Positions 1-11,625 are shown, numbered from the stretch's first letter. The stretch is 42,165 nucleotides of DNA from Trebouxia sp. TZW2008 (GCA_002118135.1 BDIU01000474.1:1-42165), one strand, 5' to 3'. A program made the numbers and translations. The notes: generated by a model not told the origin, from the letters alone.

Positions 1-61
1 GTGGGAAACAGGTACCCAAGCCTGTCACGCCGTCATGTCTTTGCCCCCATTGCCCCCCTTG

Positions 62-88
62 CCCCCCCCCCCCACCCCTACCCCCCAA
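62..88. repeat. C-rich low-complexity tract
   Basis: A run of C with few interruptions near the left edge. The rest of the first 390 bases shows no convincing exon. The open frame across it starts with GTG, is not supported by splice signals and looks non-coding. This stretch may be an intron or the 5' flank of the large gene that follows. Confidence 0.5.
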
Positions 89-391
89 AATCAAGCGTAA
101 CACTAGCCCAGGAGCCTTGCAAAATTGCTCAGGGTTTAGTCAGGCTGAAGTTGCTTTTCATGATCACCATTCATTGCTGTACATTCTTGCATGTCTGTGA
201 ACCAAGCTGTATCTGCAGCATGGTATGCCTTGCACACCATTAGCCCTGCAGCAGGTTAGTGCATCAATGCAATGGTACACCTGCTTGCATGATAAAACAT
301 TCCTGCAGACCTATATGACTTACATAGGGTCAGCAGCTGTGCTTGACGATGTATTTTAGATATCTCTGCTGCTTTGGGACTACCTGATACC

Positions 392-3300
392 ATGCAGGAG
401 AATGTGTCATCTCAGTATGCACAAATATTGCCTCCTGAAACAGCCACTGCCAGTCTCTTTGCCAGGCACACCTCAGACAGTCTTGCCGCTCTGGCTTCTT
501 CCAAGCCAACACTGCACTCAGCCCTGCAGCACAGCAAACAGCAGAAGCACAAAGGTGCAGCAGCTGCTGCACCCAGGCCTGGCACAGCCCACAGAAACAG
601 CTTGACACAGATCAGCATGAACTTGCCAGAGGCTCCTGCTGCATTCAGACACATGCCACAGATTTCACAAAGCTATGGGCAGCTCAGTAAATTGCTGAAG
701 TCAGATGGTGATGGACACCACGCATCAGCTCCTTTCAGCAGGAGCGTTTCTTTGTCAAGCAGCAGGCGATCATCACTGTTTGCAAGGCAGGCTGATGTAG
801 CTGTAACAACACTGCTGCCAGAGTCACCTAGAAGCAGGCTGAGCGTGCAGCATGGTGGGTCGCCGGGTCATCAGCTGTCTCAAGGCAGTCAAGCCACCAT
901 GCAGCATGGTATATTGTCAAATCACCAGCTGCCTCAAGGCAGTCAAGCCAACATTGCATCCACAGGAGTCATCTTGCCGACTGCAGAGGCTAGGGATGAG
1001 GCTGGACGGCCTCTGCAAGCAGCCCCTGGGACTGAGGGGCTGTTTGGAGGTGCCCTGTTGGATGGTGGCCCTCCACGCCTTGCTGCTTCAGGCTCAGGCC
1101 TGGTTGCAGCTACACAGGGTCCTGCTGAGATTGTGGATGGAGTTCCCATCATGCAAAGTGGTACTATGCATCATTGTGGTAGCACAGATGCCATGGCGTC
1201 TGAGAATGCTGTCAAGCTGCCCTTGCGCCCGTCAGACTTTTCATGGTAACTGCTGTTAAAAAGATCACACTTCTTGAGGTGTCATTTTGCTGCCTGTTGG
1301 ACCTGTCGGTGCATGTTGAAGAAGGGCTCGCAGGCAGATCATAAACCCTCCCCTTTCAACTCATGGGGTACAGGGTACAAGAAACTACCCATTACCCCTT
1401 GACCAGCACTTGCAGGGCACGTGTTCATTGCCTATTCGGGGCACACAATGTAATACCTGCTTGCTTCCTGGCAAGGCAGACAACAGTGCTTTCTCAAGCA
1501 ACTTTTGTTGCCATTTCTCAGCAGTTATGCGGCAGACAAGCATGACGACACACATTGTTCTCATATAGGAAGCTGTGTAAACTTGCGGGAAATTTGGCAC
1601 TCTAGAGGCAGATGCCTTCTTCCTTACAATGCAGAAAGAACAGCTCTAGCCAATGCCTTGTCGCCACTCTTGTGTTGCCACTTTCACGCAGGGAGTTGCA
1701 TCGCTTGAGGGAGGCCTGGCAGTCCAGAGGCAGCCGCCTGCTTCCAGCCAATGCAGACAGAGGTGTGGTGTCAGGCGCCCATGATGAAAGCTCACTAGAG
1801 ACTGAAGGCAACAGCCCCTCAGGGCGAAGCTGTAGCCCCCGCTCCAGGGTTGCGAAAGGTGCAGGCTTGTCCTTGTCTATTGCTGCCATGTGCTGTATTC
1901 ATGCAATGTGCATAAATGGCTTTTTCTCTGAGCTGTCTTATTGCTGACACCTGCAATGAGAAGCGATATAGGCTATATGATCATGCAAGCCTTGCAGCCT
2001 GTGTGCATCAGAGACTTTGTGAAGTCCTCTGTCCAGACTCCAGAAATGTTGCGTGCATGGCACCACATCTGAGAGCAGAAATTTACTCAACAAGGCTCTG
2101 TGCTGGCGCTGTCATACCTGTGCGGCCTTCAAAAGTCCACCAAAGCAGGCAGAGAGCAGCCGCACAGCCCAGCTACTGCAGCTTGATGTAGAAGCCAGGT
2201 GAAAACTAGCTGTGTGCTGACATTGTCACGGCTGCTGCAGCATTCAGAAGTCCTCCAAAGGCAGGCAGAGAGCAGCTCTGCAGTCCAAATGGCCCAAAAG
2301 GCGCCGTCAAACTCAGTTCTGCGAGAGCGCTCATGCCAGGAGGCAAAGCTTTGGGTGCTGGTGCACTCTTTGACGCTGCAGAACGGTCTGTTGTTGCAAC
2401 CCTGAGCAACCAAGCATCTTCATTGGTGCCACATGGGGCTCATGACTGTATGCCTGCCACAGAAGGTAATGCTTTTCTCCTGAAGCATCCTGTCTCTGCA
2501 GAGTCTTGTTTCTGACCTCAGACCGTCAATGACATGGCAGCATAACAGCTGAACAGATCCGCTGGTTGGTCTGCCTGATCTGCTGGTTCTGTTGGTCCCA
2601 CACAGATTGGTGCAGTAGATGAGCGTACTGCTGGCAACTGCATACTGAGCATCTCACGCATGGCAGCAGGAGGCAAAACGTGGCATGTCCAACGAGATTT
2701 TGGTCCCGGCAACGCATGTTCTGAAGCGTCTCTGTTAGCTTGCGCGGCTTGATCTTTAAAGAAGCAAACTGCATGCACAATCACTGCAGACCCGATCCAT
2801 CATCAGGCAAGATAGCACCTTACTTGCAACAAAGGGCAAAAGCAGAGTTGGGCAAATCAATGACGCAGAAAACGACAATAGATGAAGCATTGCTGCTTTA
2901 GGTGTTGCACAAGTTTCAATATCAGACTTGCTGGCAGATGTGCGGCCCCTCTAGGCAGCACGGGAAGAGCCCCAGAGCTGCATGCAGTAAGCTTGACACA
3001 ACACACGGTAAAAGTGTATGCACAAAGTTATAGCGTTGCTGCTTCAGGTGCTGCAAAAGCCTCAATTGCAGACCTGCTGGCAGATGTGCGGCGCCTCAAG
3101 GCAGCAGGGGACAGCATCAGGGCTGTACGCAGCAGGCCTGCTACAGCTGCCTCACAAGGCAGGGCAGTTGCAGCACACCCCAGGACAGATCCGTCAGGCA
3201 AGCAGTTTTAACGGACGCGTAGTAAATTTGCCCGTCTGGCACGTATGTGTTATATTGGCGGTCGTGTACCTGAAGTTTGTACGTAGCAAGCCTGTCACAG

Positions 3301-6300
3301 TTGTTCTATAAGGCCGGGCAGCTGCAGCACACCTCAGGGCAACTTTGTTGGGCAACAGGTTCTGATGCTTCTGGCACAATACCCGATGCGTAACATATAA
3401 GTTGCATAAAGCGTTTGATAAGAGCAATGTGTATTGCGCTCCCTTTGGTCTTTAGCAGACTTCGCAATCTGGGACATACATGTTTTGTGAGTTGTTGTGT
3501 AGCTGAAGTGTGTACATCGCTCTTGTGTATCTACAAACTCTGTTGCCCCTGTTTCTGTTGCTGCTGTGTTTGAACATAGACATTGCATTGCCAGCTGATC
3601 TGATGTGCCTGGCATGCAGATGACAAGCAGGACAACAGCCAAGCCTTGGTGGCTGTCCATTCTAGGGGCAGAGAGGCTGATAGCTACAGCTCTTCTGAGT
3701 GCGCTTCTGAGCTAGCATCAGACTACTCTGCAAGCTCTGGGGATGAGCGCTCTCAAAGCAGCAGCTTGAGTACAGAAGCAAGTCCTGTAAGGTGCGTGGA
3801 TCTTGCTGGGTTTTCCATCTAGACGCAAGTGCAGATGACTAAAGGGCTGACTCTGTTTGCCAACTTCATTCCTGCAGCGCAGCATTGAAGTGCAAGAGCA
3901 TCAGCTCCAGTACATGACACAAATTGGCCAAGGTGTGCCAGGTTAGAATGCAGCTCTAACTTTCAGCAAATAAAATGAATCATTGTGCATCATGCAATTG
4001 CTGTGATGCAATTCAAGTTGTGCACATCTGGCCGGTGCTGGGAGGACCTTAGACGACAACAAATACATTAGCGCTCGCCTAGTCTTATCACCACCATCAC
4101 ACAACATCCCAAAGCCTGCACCTTGTACGTCCGCTGCTTACACAAGATATTGACATGCGTATCAGAGTCAGTGCCTGCATGTCTGCAACCCTCCAGAATC
4201 AGCTAGACCCTCTTGTAACCTGTGCCTGACCTCACAAACATCATGCCTTCCTGTACACAGGCATAAACATTGGAAGCGAGCCCACACAGCATTCCCTGCA
4301 CCACAGCCAGACCCTGCTCAAGGCTACAGCAGTAGCCCAGGCAGTCAGGGCCTCAGATGCAGTGATGCCACCGTGGATGCTCAGCTAGCCACTAGGGCTG
4401 GTGGTAGTCCCCTCAGAGAAGCACAACACTGTTGGCATCAAGGCACTGATCATGGCAACAGTCACAGCGCGGACACTACCCTAAGGGGCTCACAGGGGGG
4501 TACCAGGGGGGCTGCTGTCAGGCGGCGGCTGCACACTGACACCAGGCTTAGTCATGCCAGAACTGCTACCTGCAAGCAGTCTCTGAAGGGCAGTAGGCAA
4601 AGGAGATCACAGACAGGAAGGAGGACTATGGCTGGCTACAATGGGATGAGCAGTCACATTGCACGTCGTGCCAAACTCGGCAAGGGCAGCTTGGAGCAGC
4701 CCTCAAGGGCCATTGCAACAGCCCCTAGGGGCTCTCTGGTCAGGGATGAGTCATATCATGCACAGCAGCCAGGGCGACGCACAGCAGCAGGCATTGCTGC
4801 CAGACCCACGGCAAGGAAGTTGCCAACTGGTGCAACAGCCAAGCATTCAACTTCTGGGCCCGCACTCACTGTGCATGCAATGACACACATGGAAAGGCTC
4901 ACACGGGACCTGAGGAAAGGCAGGCAACCGGGGGGTGGCTTGGTACCTGTGAAACATGGTGGGGATAAGCAGATAGCTGAGCAGCAATGGCAGGCATACC
5001 TCAAAGATGCGTGGCAGAAGGTGCAGTCTCAACGGGGCAGTGAACAGGCAAGCAACTGAATGCATGCATGGCGCAAGTTTCCTGTTGATGGTGTGGTCAG
5101 ATTTCTTTGCATTGGGGCACTCATGCCACAAAAAGGAATTGGTTCTGCATGAAGTGCTGTGGGAGTCTTGTCTGATTCAGTCTGCAGTGGTGCTGTTAAG
5201 AAGTAGTTAGACAGCTCAGTGAGTGATGTCCGAGGTCACACTAGTCACAGCATACCTGCAACAACTGGCTTTCCATATGCAAAAGATTGCATACACCACA
5301 ACATAAATTCTTTCGATGCCAAGACCAGCAGTGCACGACCTGTTGCAAATGCGTAGGACTTGTAAACTCTCTTTGTAACGACCGCTTTGCATACCATCAA
5401 ACTTGTCCTTACATCAAATTGTCCTTACTCAGAGTGACCACTGCAGTCAGAATGCAGTGATTGGCTACCAATGGCGTGGTCCTTACATCAAGATTGTCCT
5501 TACATCGAGTGTCCTTACAACAAGACTTTACTGTACCACTTCAAATAGGTCCTAACCATTGCATGATACCAGTGAGGTCTGTCATGATGCCTACAAATGC
5601 AAAATTTGATGTGCTTGCCTTACAAGAAAACCATCAGCAGCATTGGACTGCTTTGCTGCAGGGCATCAAGGGTGTGGCAGGCGCCAATGGTCAGCCTAGG
5701 GCTGTTGCCCTGAAAGCTGCCCTAGCCAGAAGCCCGACAAGCTCTGGAGACAAGCAGGCCCAGCATGGCAGGTGCACACATCTCTTCTGCCATTGAGCAT
5801 CATCATCATCATCATTCTCGTACTTGCTAGTGAGGTCCCATGTCCCTTTGAGGTAAATACAGAAGCAGAGAGTGCCTTCAGATGTTGTTTGTCCAGAGCT
5901 GTGTTCATATCAACACAAGATAACCCTCAGTTCACTAAGATCTGCCATTATACATGTGACAAAGCATGCAGCAATGAGACTACAGCTTCTGCACAGCTCG
6001 CATGTTCAGCTCGGAGATGTCAACAGCCACTGTGTAAGAGATTGACAATCTCAACAAAGAGAAGCAGGAGCAGCCAGGCTTTGTGAGCTCATCCTTCAGT
6101 CATGTGACCTGACCATGTTGCCTGCATTCTCTGCTTGCTGAGTTGCTGTCCCAGCCGAATGCTTGGCTCATTGTCCTGACCGAGCAAACAGCTCTGAGCC
6201 TCACACTTCTGTGTCCCATCTGCAGGCACAGCAGCAAATCAGGAGCATACCCGGGCGTCCTTCCACTCTGCGCAGCTACCCCATGCAGCAGTGCATGCAC

Positions 6301-9300
6301 AGCGCCAGGCACAGTCACAGATGCACGCACTCCCAAAAGTGCTGCCACCCATCAGCACCAGGCATGCAACATGACGCTATCTTCGATCAGATCAGAATCG
6401 ACTGTCTCTAGCTGCTCTGAGTATGACTCAGACTGCATGTCAGAGTCTGAAGCAGATTACAGCAGCTGTAGATTGAACTCAAAACCAGGATACAGCAGCT
6501 GTGACTTGAACCCAAGACCTCTGGCAGATGCAGAGCGCACACAGCAGATGATCAAAGCTGCACATGAGGTGTACAGCGGTGAATTGAACCCAGGACCCCT
6601 GTCAGATGTACAACGGAACCAGCAGATGGTCAAAGCTGTAATAGCAGATGCACAGCAGGTAGGAGGATTGAGCTCATCACAGCATTCCAGGAATGCACAA
6701 CAGCTAGCACCAATGCAGTTGACTTGCAGTTCAAACAATAATGACCCAACAGCTGCAACATTCTCGCTGCCAGCTGTGGATGATGCGCTGCTGCATTCTG
6801 GTGCTTTGCTTGAGCTGCCAAACGCTGAGCTGACAAACGCTGAGCTGAGTTTGCCAGTGAGTGAGTCATCGTCAGCAGTAGACGCAGTGACAACACATGA
6901 GCTGACTGCGCAGCACATCAGGGAGCGTTACCCTCATCTGTTCAGTGAGGCGGTTGACACTGCCTCAGCGCTTGCACCAACTCTGCAACATCAAAGTGAC
7001 ACCCCACAAGCAGACTCAGACTTCACCCCTGTGGGTTATGCACATCCCATGGAAGGCCACAGGCAGCCAGACATGCTTGTGGCGGATCAGACTCACAGCG
7101 CTGAAGCTCTGCCAACAATACTCAACAAGCAAGCAGCGCCTACATTCAAAGGTGACACAGCAGCTGCTGCCATGACAGCCGCCTTTGTGACTCCTCATAC
7201 CGAGGCAGGAGCAAGCTGCCTGGATGCCCTTCCTGTGTCCTTGCTCAGTGCAGTTGGTACAGCAGCCTTGGATTGCACAATGGATGCTGATGTCACAACT
7301 GGTCAGCATGCTCAGCAAGCACCCAGTGCAGCAGTGGCCAGGGCAGGGCCGGGCGGGGCTGCCCTGACTGGGGCAAGGCTGGACCAGAATCCCCTGACAA
7401 GGGGCAGTCCGCAGCATAAGCGCTATGACAGTAGGGCAGGGCTCAGTGGGAGTGTCATGGCAAGGGCAGGGCTGAGGGCAAATGCCCTGAGCAGGGCAGG
7501 GCTGGGCAGGTATGCCCTTGCAAGGGGCAGTGGCCAGCACAAGCCCCATGACAGTGCTCTGCGGCGGCTGTTGCAGGCCACAAGAGCAGACTTAGCAGAA
7601 GAAGCTGAAGCAAACACAACAGGTACAGCCCAACTATGAAAGGCAAAGGAGAAAACGGAAGGCATGCTGTCCAAGGAGGTATTCTGATTTGGGTATGTCT
7701 AAAGCCATGGCCTGTAGCAGTATCTTGGTCTGCAACAGCCCATTGGCAGCTGCTGTAGCTGTGACTTGTCAAGATAATGTGGCTTGACTGATGCTGGCTT
7801 GCTTGCAAGATGGTAAGTGGCCTTTGAGAGCGCTTTTGTGACATTTGTCAGAGGTTCTGCTTGCAACTTATAGCCTTAAGCAAGAACTGGTATTGCACAT
7901 GCAACAACGATGAGACTTCCACTTGCACAGATACGCAAGACCTACAGTCTCATCAAATTTCCAATGGTACCATTTGAGTGCACGTCCCTGACATATAAAT
8001 GAATGTTAGCATGCACCTTGCTTGCACAAAAGTAGCAGTGTGTCTGGTGAGTATAGTGTTTCAACTCTTTAACATTCCAGCTGTGAGCACTCAGCTGACA
8101 GGCCAATATGCACAATTATCAAGGACTGTCTGCAAGCTGACTGACTAGTCGAGAGAACCAAGTTCAGCGTTCCCAATATCCCTAATATTCTTGCAGCTGA
8201 TGGCATCATGCTTGCTTTCCTGCCTCCCCCCTGCCCTGGTCCCCCTACCCCTCCAGTCCTTGAACCTGNNAACCTGCCCCCCCCCCCCCCAAACCCTCCC
8301 CCCCCACATAGCTCTGGGACTGCTGCTCACATGGCTCAACTCATGACCCTGCAGCCGCAACAGCTCTTGTGATTTGGTGCAATGCCTGCGACGTAACAAA
8401 AACTGCTGCTGCTGCAGGTCCCCATTTTATGGCTGATTTCAATGCTAAGGCTCAAATTGACACCGCTGCAGCTGGCAACAGCTCTCTTGATGCCAACACA
8501 AACAACAGCGTAGCTGCTACTGATGGCGCCCAAAGAGCAGCACAGCTCAGGAACGAAGACTTGATGCTTGATGTCACACAAGCCAGCAATGCAGATTTAG
8601 GGCGTCGTGTCACAGATGCTCAGATCAGCAATATAGGCTTAGAATCTGATGTGACAGACACTCAGATCAGCAACGCAAGCTTAAAGCCTGATGACACAGA
8701 GACTCAGATCAGCAACGCAAGCTTAGAGCCCGATCTCACAGAGACTCAGATCAGCAACACAGACCAAGCGGCTGATGTCACACAGGCTCAGATCAGCAGC
8801 ACAGACCCAGCGGCTGATCTCACAGAGAACCAGATCAGCAATCAAGGACTGGCGCTTGGTGTCACACAGACTCAGATCAGCAATATATGCTCAGAGTCTG
8901 TGATCCCAGAGGCTCACATGAACAACACAGACCCAGCAGCTCATGTCACAGGGGCTCAGATCAGCAACAAAAGCCTGGCGCCTGATGTCACAGAGACTCA
9001 GACACGCAAACCAGGTCTGGCGCTTGATGTCACATAGGCTGAAATCAGCAATGCAGGCTTAGAGCCTGATATCGCTGCACCTCAGGGCAAGCTTTGTTGT
9101 TATCCGGCTGTCCTCAATGCCAGTCAAGCACAGCAGTGCTGCAAGGACAGCCAGAAGGTGTAGTTTGATTGTGTGAAGGCCAGTGGCTGGTTGTGTACAG
9201 CAGCAGCTCAAGAGTCTGTACATTAGCAGCTGGGGATTCTGTGCAGCATCAAGCGATGGTGTTTGCACAGTAATAGCTGTGGATTCGGTACAGCAACATC

Positions 9301-11284
9301 TATCAACTCTGTACAGCAGCAAGCAATGGTATCTGTACCGCAGCAACTCTAATTTCTGTCCAGCAGCAGGTCTGAAGTCTCTGCTGTGGCAGCTTGGGAC
9401 TCCATACAGCAGCAAGCACTGACTTTTGTACAGCAGCAGCTCTGGATGTTGTATAGTGCCGACTGTGGATCCTGTACAGCAGCAAGTCAGCGTCTCTGCA
9501 CAGCAGCAGTTGCAGATTCTGTACAGCAGTGACTGTGCATCCTGACTCTGCCAGAGCAGCAAAGAGTCTGAATACACGCAAGGGTGAGTACATTTGCTGC
9601 CTACTTGCCAGACACTCGCAAAGGCCACCCTTGACAGTGCATGATGGACAGCTGACTCAAGCCTGCAATGCTGCCTTGTAACTTGCCAGGATCATGCACA
9701 CAAGACGAGAACTGTGACAGGCACAACTCAATCTGATAGCTTGCGTTCTATGGAAAATCCATTGAACAGCCTGCTGCTGTTGTTGTCTTGTTTATAGCTG
9801 CTGACAGTTGCCTTGCAGCAATGCATACGCTCTGCATGCATGTCAATTGCAAGTGTCCTGTCAGACCTATGCTAGCGCTTCTGTCTGGTTGGAACAGGTC
9901 CAACTGGTGCGCGTTGCAATTGTGAGACTTTGCAAACGAGAGGCATTTGCGCTCGTCTGCATTAGATGTCGTCCTGCTCGATTTGTATGATCTACTTTGC
10001 AGGCTGGCTGTGACTTGATGTCTCTGAAAATGAACACTGGAGCCCCAGCCTAATTATCATTGATGCAAAGAATCCTGCATCTGATGCTGTGAACGCCGTT
10101 GAACATAACGACAACAGACATCAAGTTTGTGGCATTGATGTTTGTTGAATTGCTGGATGCCAATATATGCTCAAGGCTTGCAGCATAGTTGCTTGTACAA
10201 GCTGCTGCTGACATGGTATCTAGCATCAGATGACGTAGCTTAAAGAGAGCCATCATGGCGACTGTTCGGTGTGACGTCAGCATTAGATGCATTCTGTGGA
10301 TCCATTCATCACCATCTAGAGCAGCTAGCTGCATACCAGCTTGCATCCATAATATCATAGCAAAAGCGCCATCCATCAAATAGAAAAAACAAGTGCTGTC
10401 ATCAGGTTCAACTGGGACCAGGGTCATCCTTGAGGGCTATTGAACCTCTACCAAACTTTGAAATGGCAGTAAGCGAGGGAAAAAACAGGGCTTGCCTTTT
10501 GCTTGAAGGATTGAATGTGCCAACTGCACGACGCTTTGCAATCAGCGTCAATAGTATAGTAGCAAAAACATAATGCTTCAACATAGCACAGACAAGAGCA
10601 GCCATCGCTCTTGATCAATTGCAAAATGAGAATCATTCGCAGTAAACTGTATCAAATTGCAGTAAGCGAGGACAAAACAGAGCATTTGTTTGCTTCAGGA
10701 ACTAAACGTACACCTGCGCCTATACAGGTGAGTTGAGACAACGCTCATGCCAGCAACTCCTGTTGACTGTTTGCAACTGCTGGCAACATGCCAGGCTGAC
10801 GAGACTGCCATGTCTGTAGCCAGCTGCTCTAAAAATCACTATATGCACCAAGAAGAGATTGTGCCTTTGAGAAGCGCCTCGCAAAATGGTCATCAGAACA
10901 GTGACATAGGCAACTTGCAACCTCTCTGGCATGTGAAAAGCTAACAGCTTGCATGGATTTCAGGCGTTGTAGATAGTCCCAGCGAGGTGCAAGTCGAGCA
11001 GATAACTAGGCCATCAATAGATGAGGTTCTGCAACAAAAACGTCAGGAGTCAGCTGCAACACACAGGTCAGAAATTGCCACTTCTCTGTGTGCAGCTTTG
11101 ATGTAAAGTTGCATGTCAACAAGGCAGGCTGCTTTATGCAGAGCTCCCTCACTTGAAGGAGGCTGAAGCCAAGCTTAAGGCTTTGAAGGGCATCGACGGT
11201 GAAGGATGTGGTTGCTACTTTGAGCCTTTTCATCGAGCGTCCCAGCTCAGCAGCTCCCCACGAACTCCTTTCTTAGAACTCTGA
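392..11284 (+). CDS. Large repeat-rich low-complexity protein, function unknown, multi-exon
   Basis: I do not recognise this protein. Ten exons join in one frame: 392-1245, 1692-1858, 2241-2465, 3620-3791, 4261-5047, 5662-5771, 6226-7622, 8418-9014, 10964-11066 and 11128-11284 (TGA). They sum to 4,569 nt, about 1,522 residues. Every junction is GT-AG except the donor after 5047, which is GC (CAG/GCAAGC). The protein is rich in Ser, Ala, Gln and Thr, probably disordered. It has a QGSQA-type duplication (exon 1), paired NPRPLADAERTQQMIKA-like units (exon 7), RAGL repeats (end of exon 7) and a 15-residue repeat (exon 8). The last exon ends in a short charged, possibly helical stretch (LKEAEAKLKALK). 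The 5' end is uncertain: an acceptor-like CATGCAG ends at 397, so upstream exons may lie outside the window. A further exon-like block at 3048-3204 does not fit the phase and is listed separately. The link from exon 8 to exon 9 across a 1.9-kb intron is the weakest step, so the last two exons could belong to another gene. Confidence 0.5.
1570..1640 (+). repeat. Decayed upstream copy of exon 2 (5' edge) of the large gene
   Basis: This segment resembles the start of the exon at 1692-1858, about 122 bp downstream. One frame reads LREIWHSRGRCLLPYNAER against LREAWQSRGSRLLPANADR in the real exon. An AG at 1568-1569 sits where the exon's acceptor would be. The copy differs at many bases and its frame from the acceptor does not stay open, so it is probably not used. 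Confidence 0.65.
2126..2195 (+). repeat. Decayed upstream copy of exon 3 (5' edge) of the large gene
   Basis: The sequence TTCAAAAGTCCACCAAAG followed by a CAGGCAGAGAGCAGC block matches the start of the exon at 2241-2465, about 115 bp downstream, which has TTCAGAAGTCCTCCAAAG and the same GGCAGAGAGCAGC block. A small length change in the copy shifts the frame, and its acceptor AG has become GG. Confidence 0.65.
2902..2995 (+). repeat. Upstream copy of the 5' edge of the 3048 exon-like block
   Basis: GCATTGCTGCTTTAG, then a segment coding VAQVSISDLLADVRPL and a TAG, corresponds to GCGTTGCTGCTTCAG and AAKASIADLLADVRRL 146 bp downstream. The acceptor dinucleotide is preserved. The in-frame stop shows that this copy is not a functional coding exon. 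Confidence 0.7.
3048..3204 (+). pseudogene. Exon-like block with flanking partial copies, out of phase with the gene model
   Basis: After a good acceptor (CTGCTTCAG) the frame reads AAKASIADLLADVRRLKAAG and stays open until a TAA after residue 52. It could enter in phase after the exon ending at 2465. Its only obvious donor (AAGCA/GTTTTA) leaves in phase 2, which does not match the phase-1 start of the exon at 3620. An upstream copy of its 5' part lies at 2902-2995 and a downstream copy of its 3' part at about 3278-3358. It may be an alternative exon, a decaying exon, or real with another acceptor at 3620-3645. Confidence 0.4.
3278..3358 (+). repeat. Downstream copy of the 3' edge of the 3048 exon-like block, with donor
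   Basis: The segment from TGTACGTAGCAAGCCTG to GGGCAACAG/GTTCTG matches the end of the 3048-3204 block (TGTACGCAGCAGGCCTG to GGCAAGCA/GTTTTA), about 154 bp upstream. Both carry the GCAGCACACC core. The copy has a better donor (CAG/GT) than the block itself. Confidence 0.65.
5400..5525. repeat. Short repeat with core GTCCTTACA in a GC-AG intron
   Basis: The motif TTGTCCTTACATC and close variants recurs about five times within 125 bp, inside the intron that starts with GC at 5048. Read on the minus strand, the core contains TGTAA, the green-algal poly(A) signal. No exon is visible here. Confidence 0.6.
8269..8306. other. Ambiguous bases (nn) and C run
   Basis: Two unresolved bases at 8269-8270 are followed by a long C-rich run to about 8306. 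They lie in the intron between the exons ending at 7622 and starting at 8418, so the gene model is not affected. The length of the C run is probably unreliable. Confidence 0.9.
8596..9070 (+). repeat. 45-bp tandem coding repeat (15-residue unit)
   Basis: Roughly ten units with the pattern DVTxTQISNxxLxP and the DNA core CAGATCAGCAA fill the exon at 8418-9014. The unit continues past that exon: an in-frame TAG replaces the usual CAG at 9035-9037, and repeat-like sequence runs on to about 9070. The model therefore ends the exon at CCAG/GTCTGG (9014/9015), just before the stop. Confidence 0.8.
9180..9560. repeat. Minisatellite with GTACAGCAGCA core
   Basis: About ten degenerate units of roughly 35 bp share the core TCTGTACAGCAGCAA. 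The array lies in the large intron 9015-10963 of the plus-strand gene. Open frames across it, on both strands, are products of the repeat and have stops between units. The rest of this intron shows nothing else coding that I can support. Confidence 0.7.
10455..10720. repeat. Pair of diverged direct repeats in the large intron
   Basis: The segment containing GCAGTAAGCGAGGGAAAA near 10466 is repeated with changes near 10660 (GCAGTAAGCGAGGACAAA), about 190 bp apart. Similarity extends for some 70 bp, through a TTTGCTTnAGGAntnAA-like stretch. I see no matching exon nearby. Confidence 0.45.
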
Positions 11285-11556
11285 GTTATTCAGGATTCTG
11301 TAGGCTTTTACTGGGGAGCTGGGCGTTACTTCTACTACATCAACCATAACTATAATCTGATTTAAATAAGGAAAAATGGTATGGGAACTTCGAGGGATGG
11401 GAACGGGCCGAAGCAGGGGTAGCAGTGTGTATATATGTAGGGTTTGGGACCTGGACAGATTTTCCCCTGCTTGCAGGTTCATAAAACCTAGCATGGGGAG
11501 CTGCAGGGTTATGTGAGGCTCTCTCCCTGCTTAGTCATGCACGCACCATGACACAT

Positions 11557-11625
11557 CATGACATAACACTGTAAAACCTTAGTAATCACAGAATGTCAGT
11601 GGTCAGTGTTGTTTATATATATATA
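11557..11625. repeat. Dispersed repeat, copy 1 (CATGACATAACACTG ... GTCAGTGGTCAGTGTTG)
   Basis: The string from CATGACATAACACTG through CTTAGTAAT to GTCAGTGGTCAGTGTTG recurs at 20991-21055, and its GGTCAGTGTTG end recurs inverted at 34111-34147. Two of the three copies adjoin an AT microsatellite. It may be the end of a dispersed mobile element. No terminal inverted repeats or coding region were identified. Confidence 0.5.
11570..11574 (+). terminator. TGTAA poly(A) signal candidate for the large gene
   Basis: A TGTAA pentamer lies about 286 bp after the TGA at 11284. Green algae use this signal for 3' end formation. It falls inside the dispersed repeat at 11557-11625, so it may be coincidental. 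The rest of 11285-12333, between two convergent genes, holds no exon I can support. Confidence 0.3.

Noticed and set aside
7016..7549. 177-residue minus-strand frame rich in Cys and Pro
   Set aside because: It is antisense to the long exon 6226-7622, which has consistent splice phase. The frame reflects the GGGCAGGG-type repeats.
9035..9037. TAG in the repeat as evidence of a reassigned stop codon (Gln)
   Set aside because: TAG ends the bZIP gene at a sensible place and other genes end with TGA or TAA. A single point mutation or a splice before it is simpler.
9180..9560. CRISPR-like repeat-spacer pattern
   Set aside because: The repeats are degenerate and short and the spacing is irregular. 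The context is a eukaryotic intron.
10050..10427. 125-residue minus-strand frame
   Set aside because: No recognisable family, no splice context and no supporting neighbours. Left as noise within a large intron, with low certainty.
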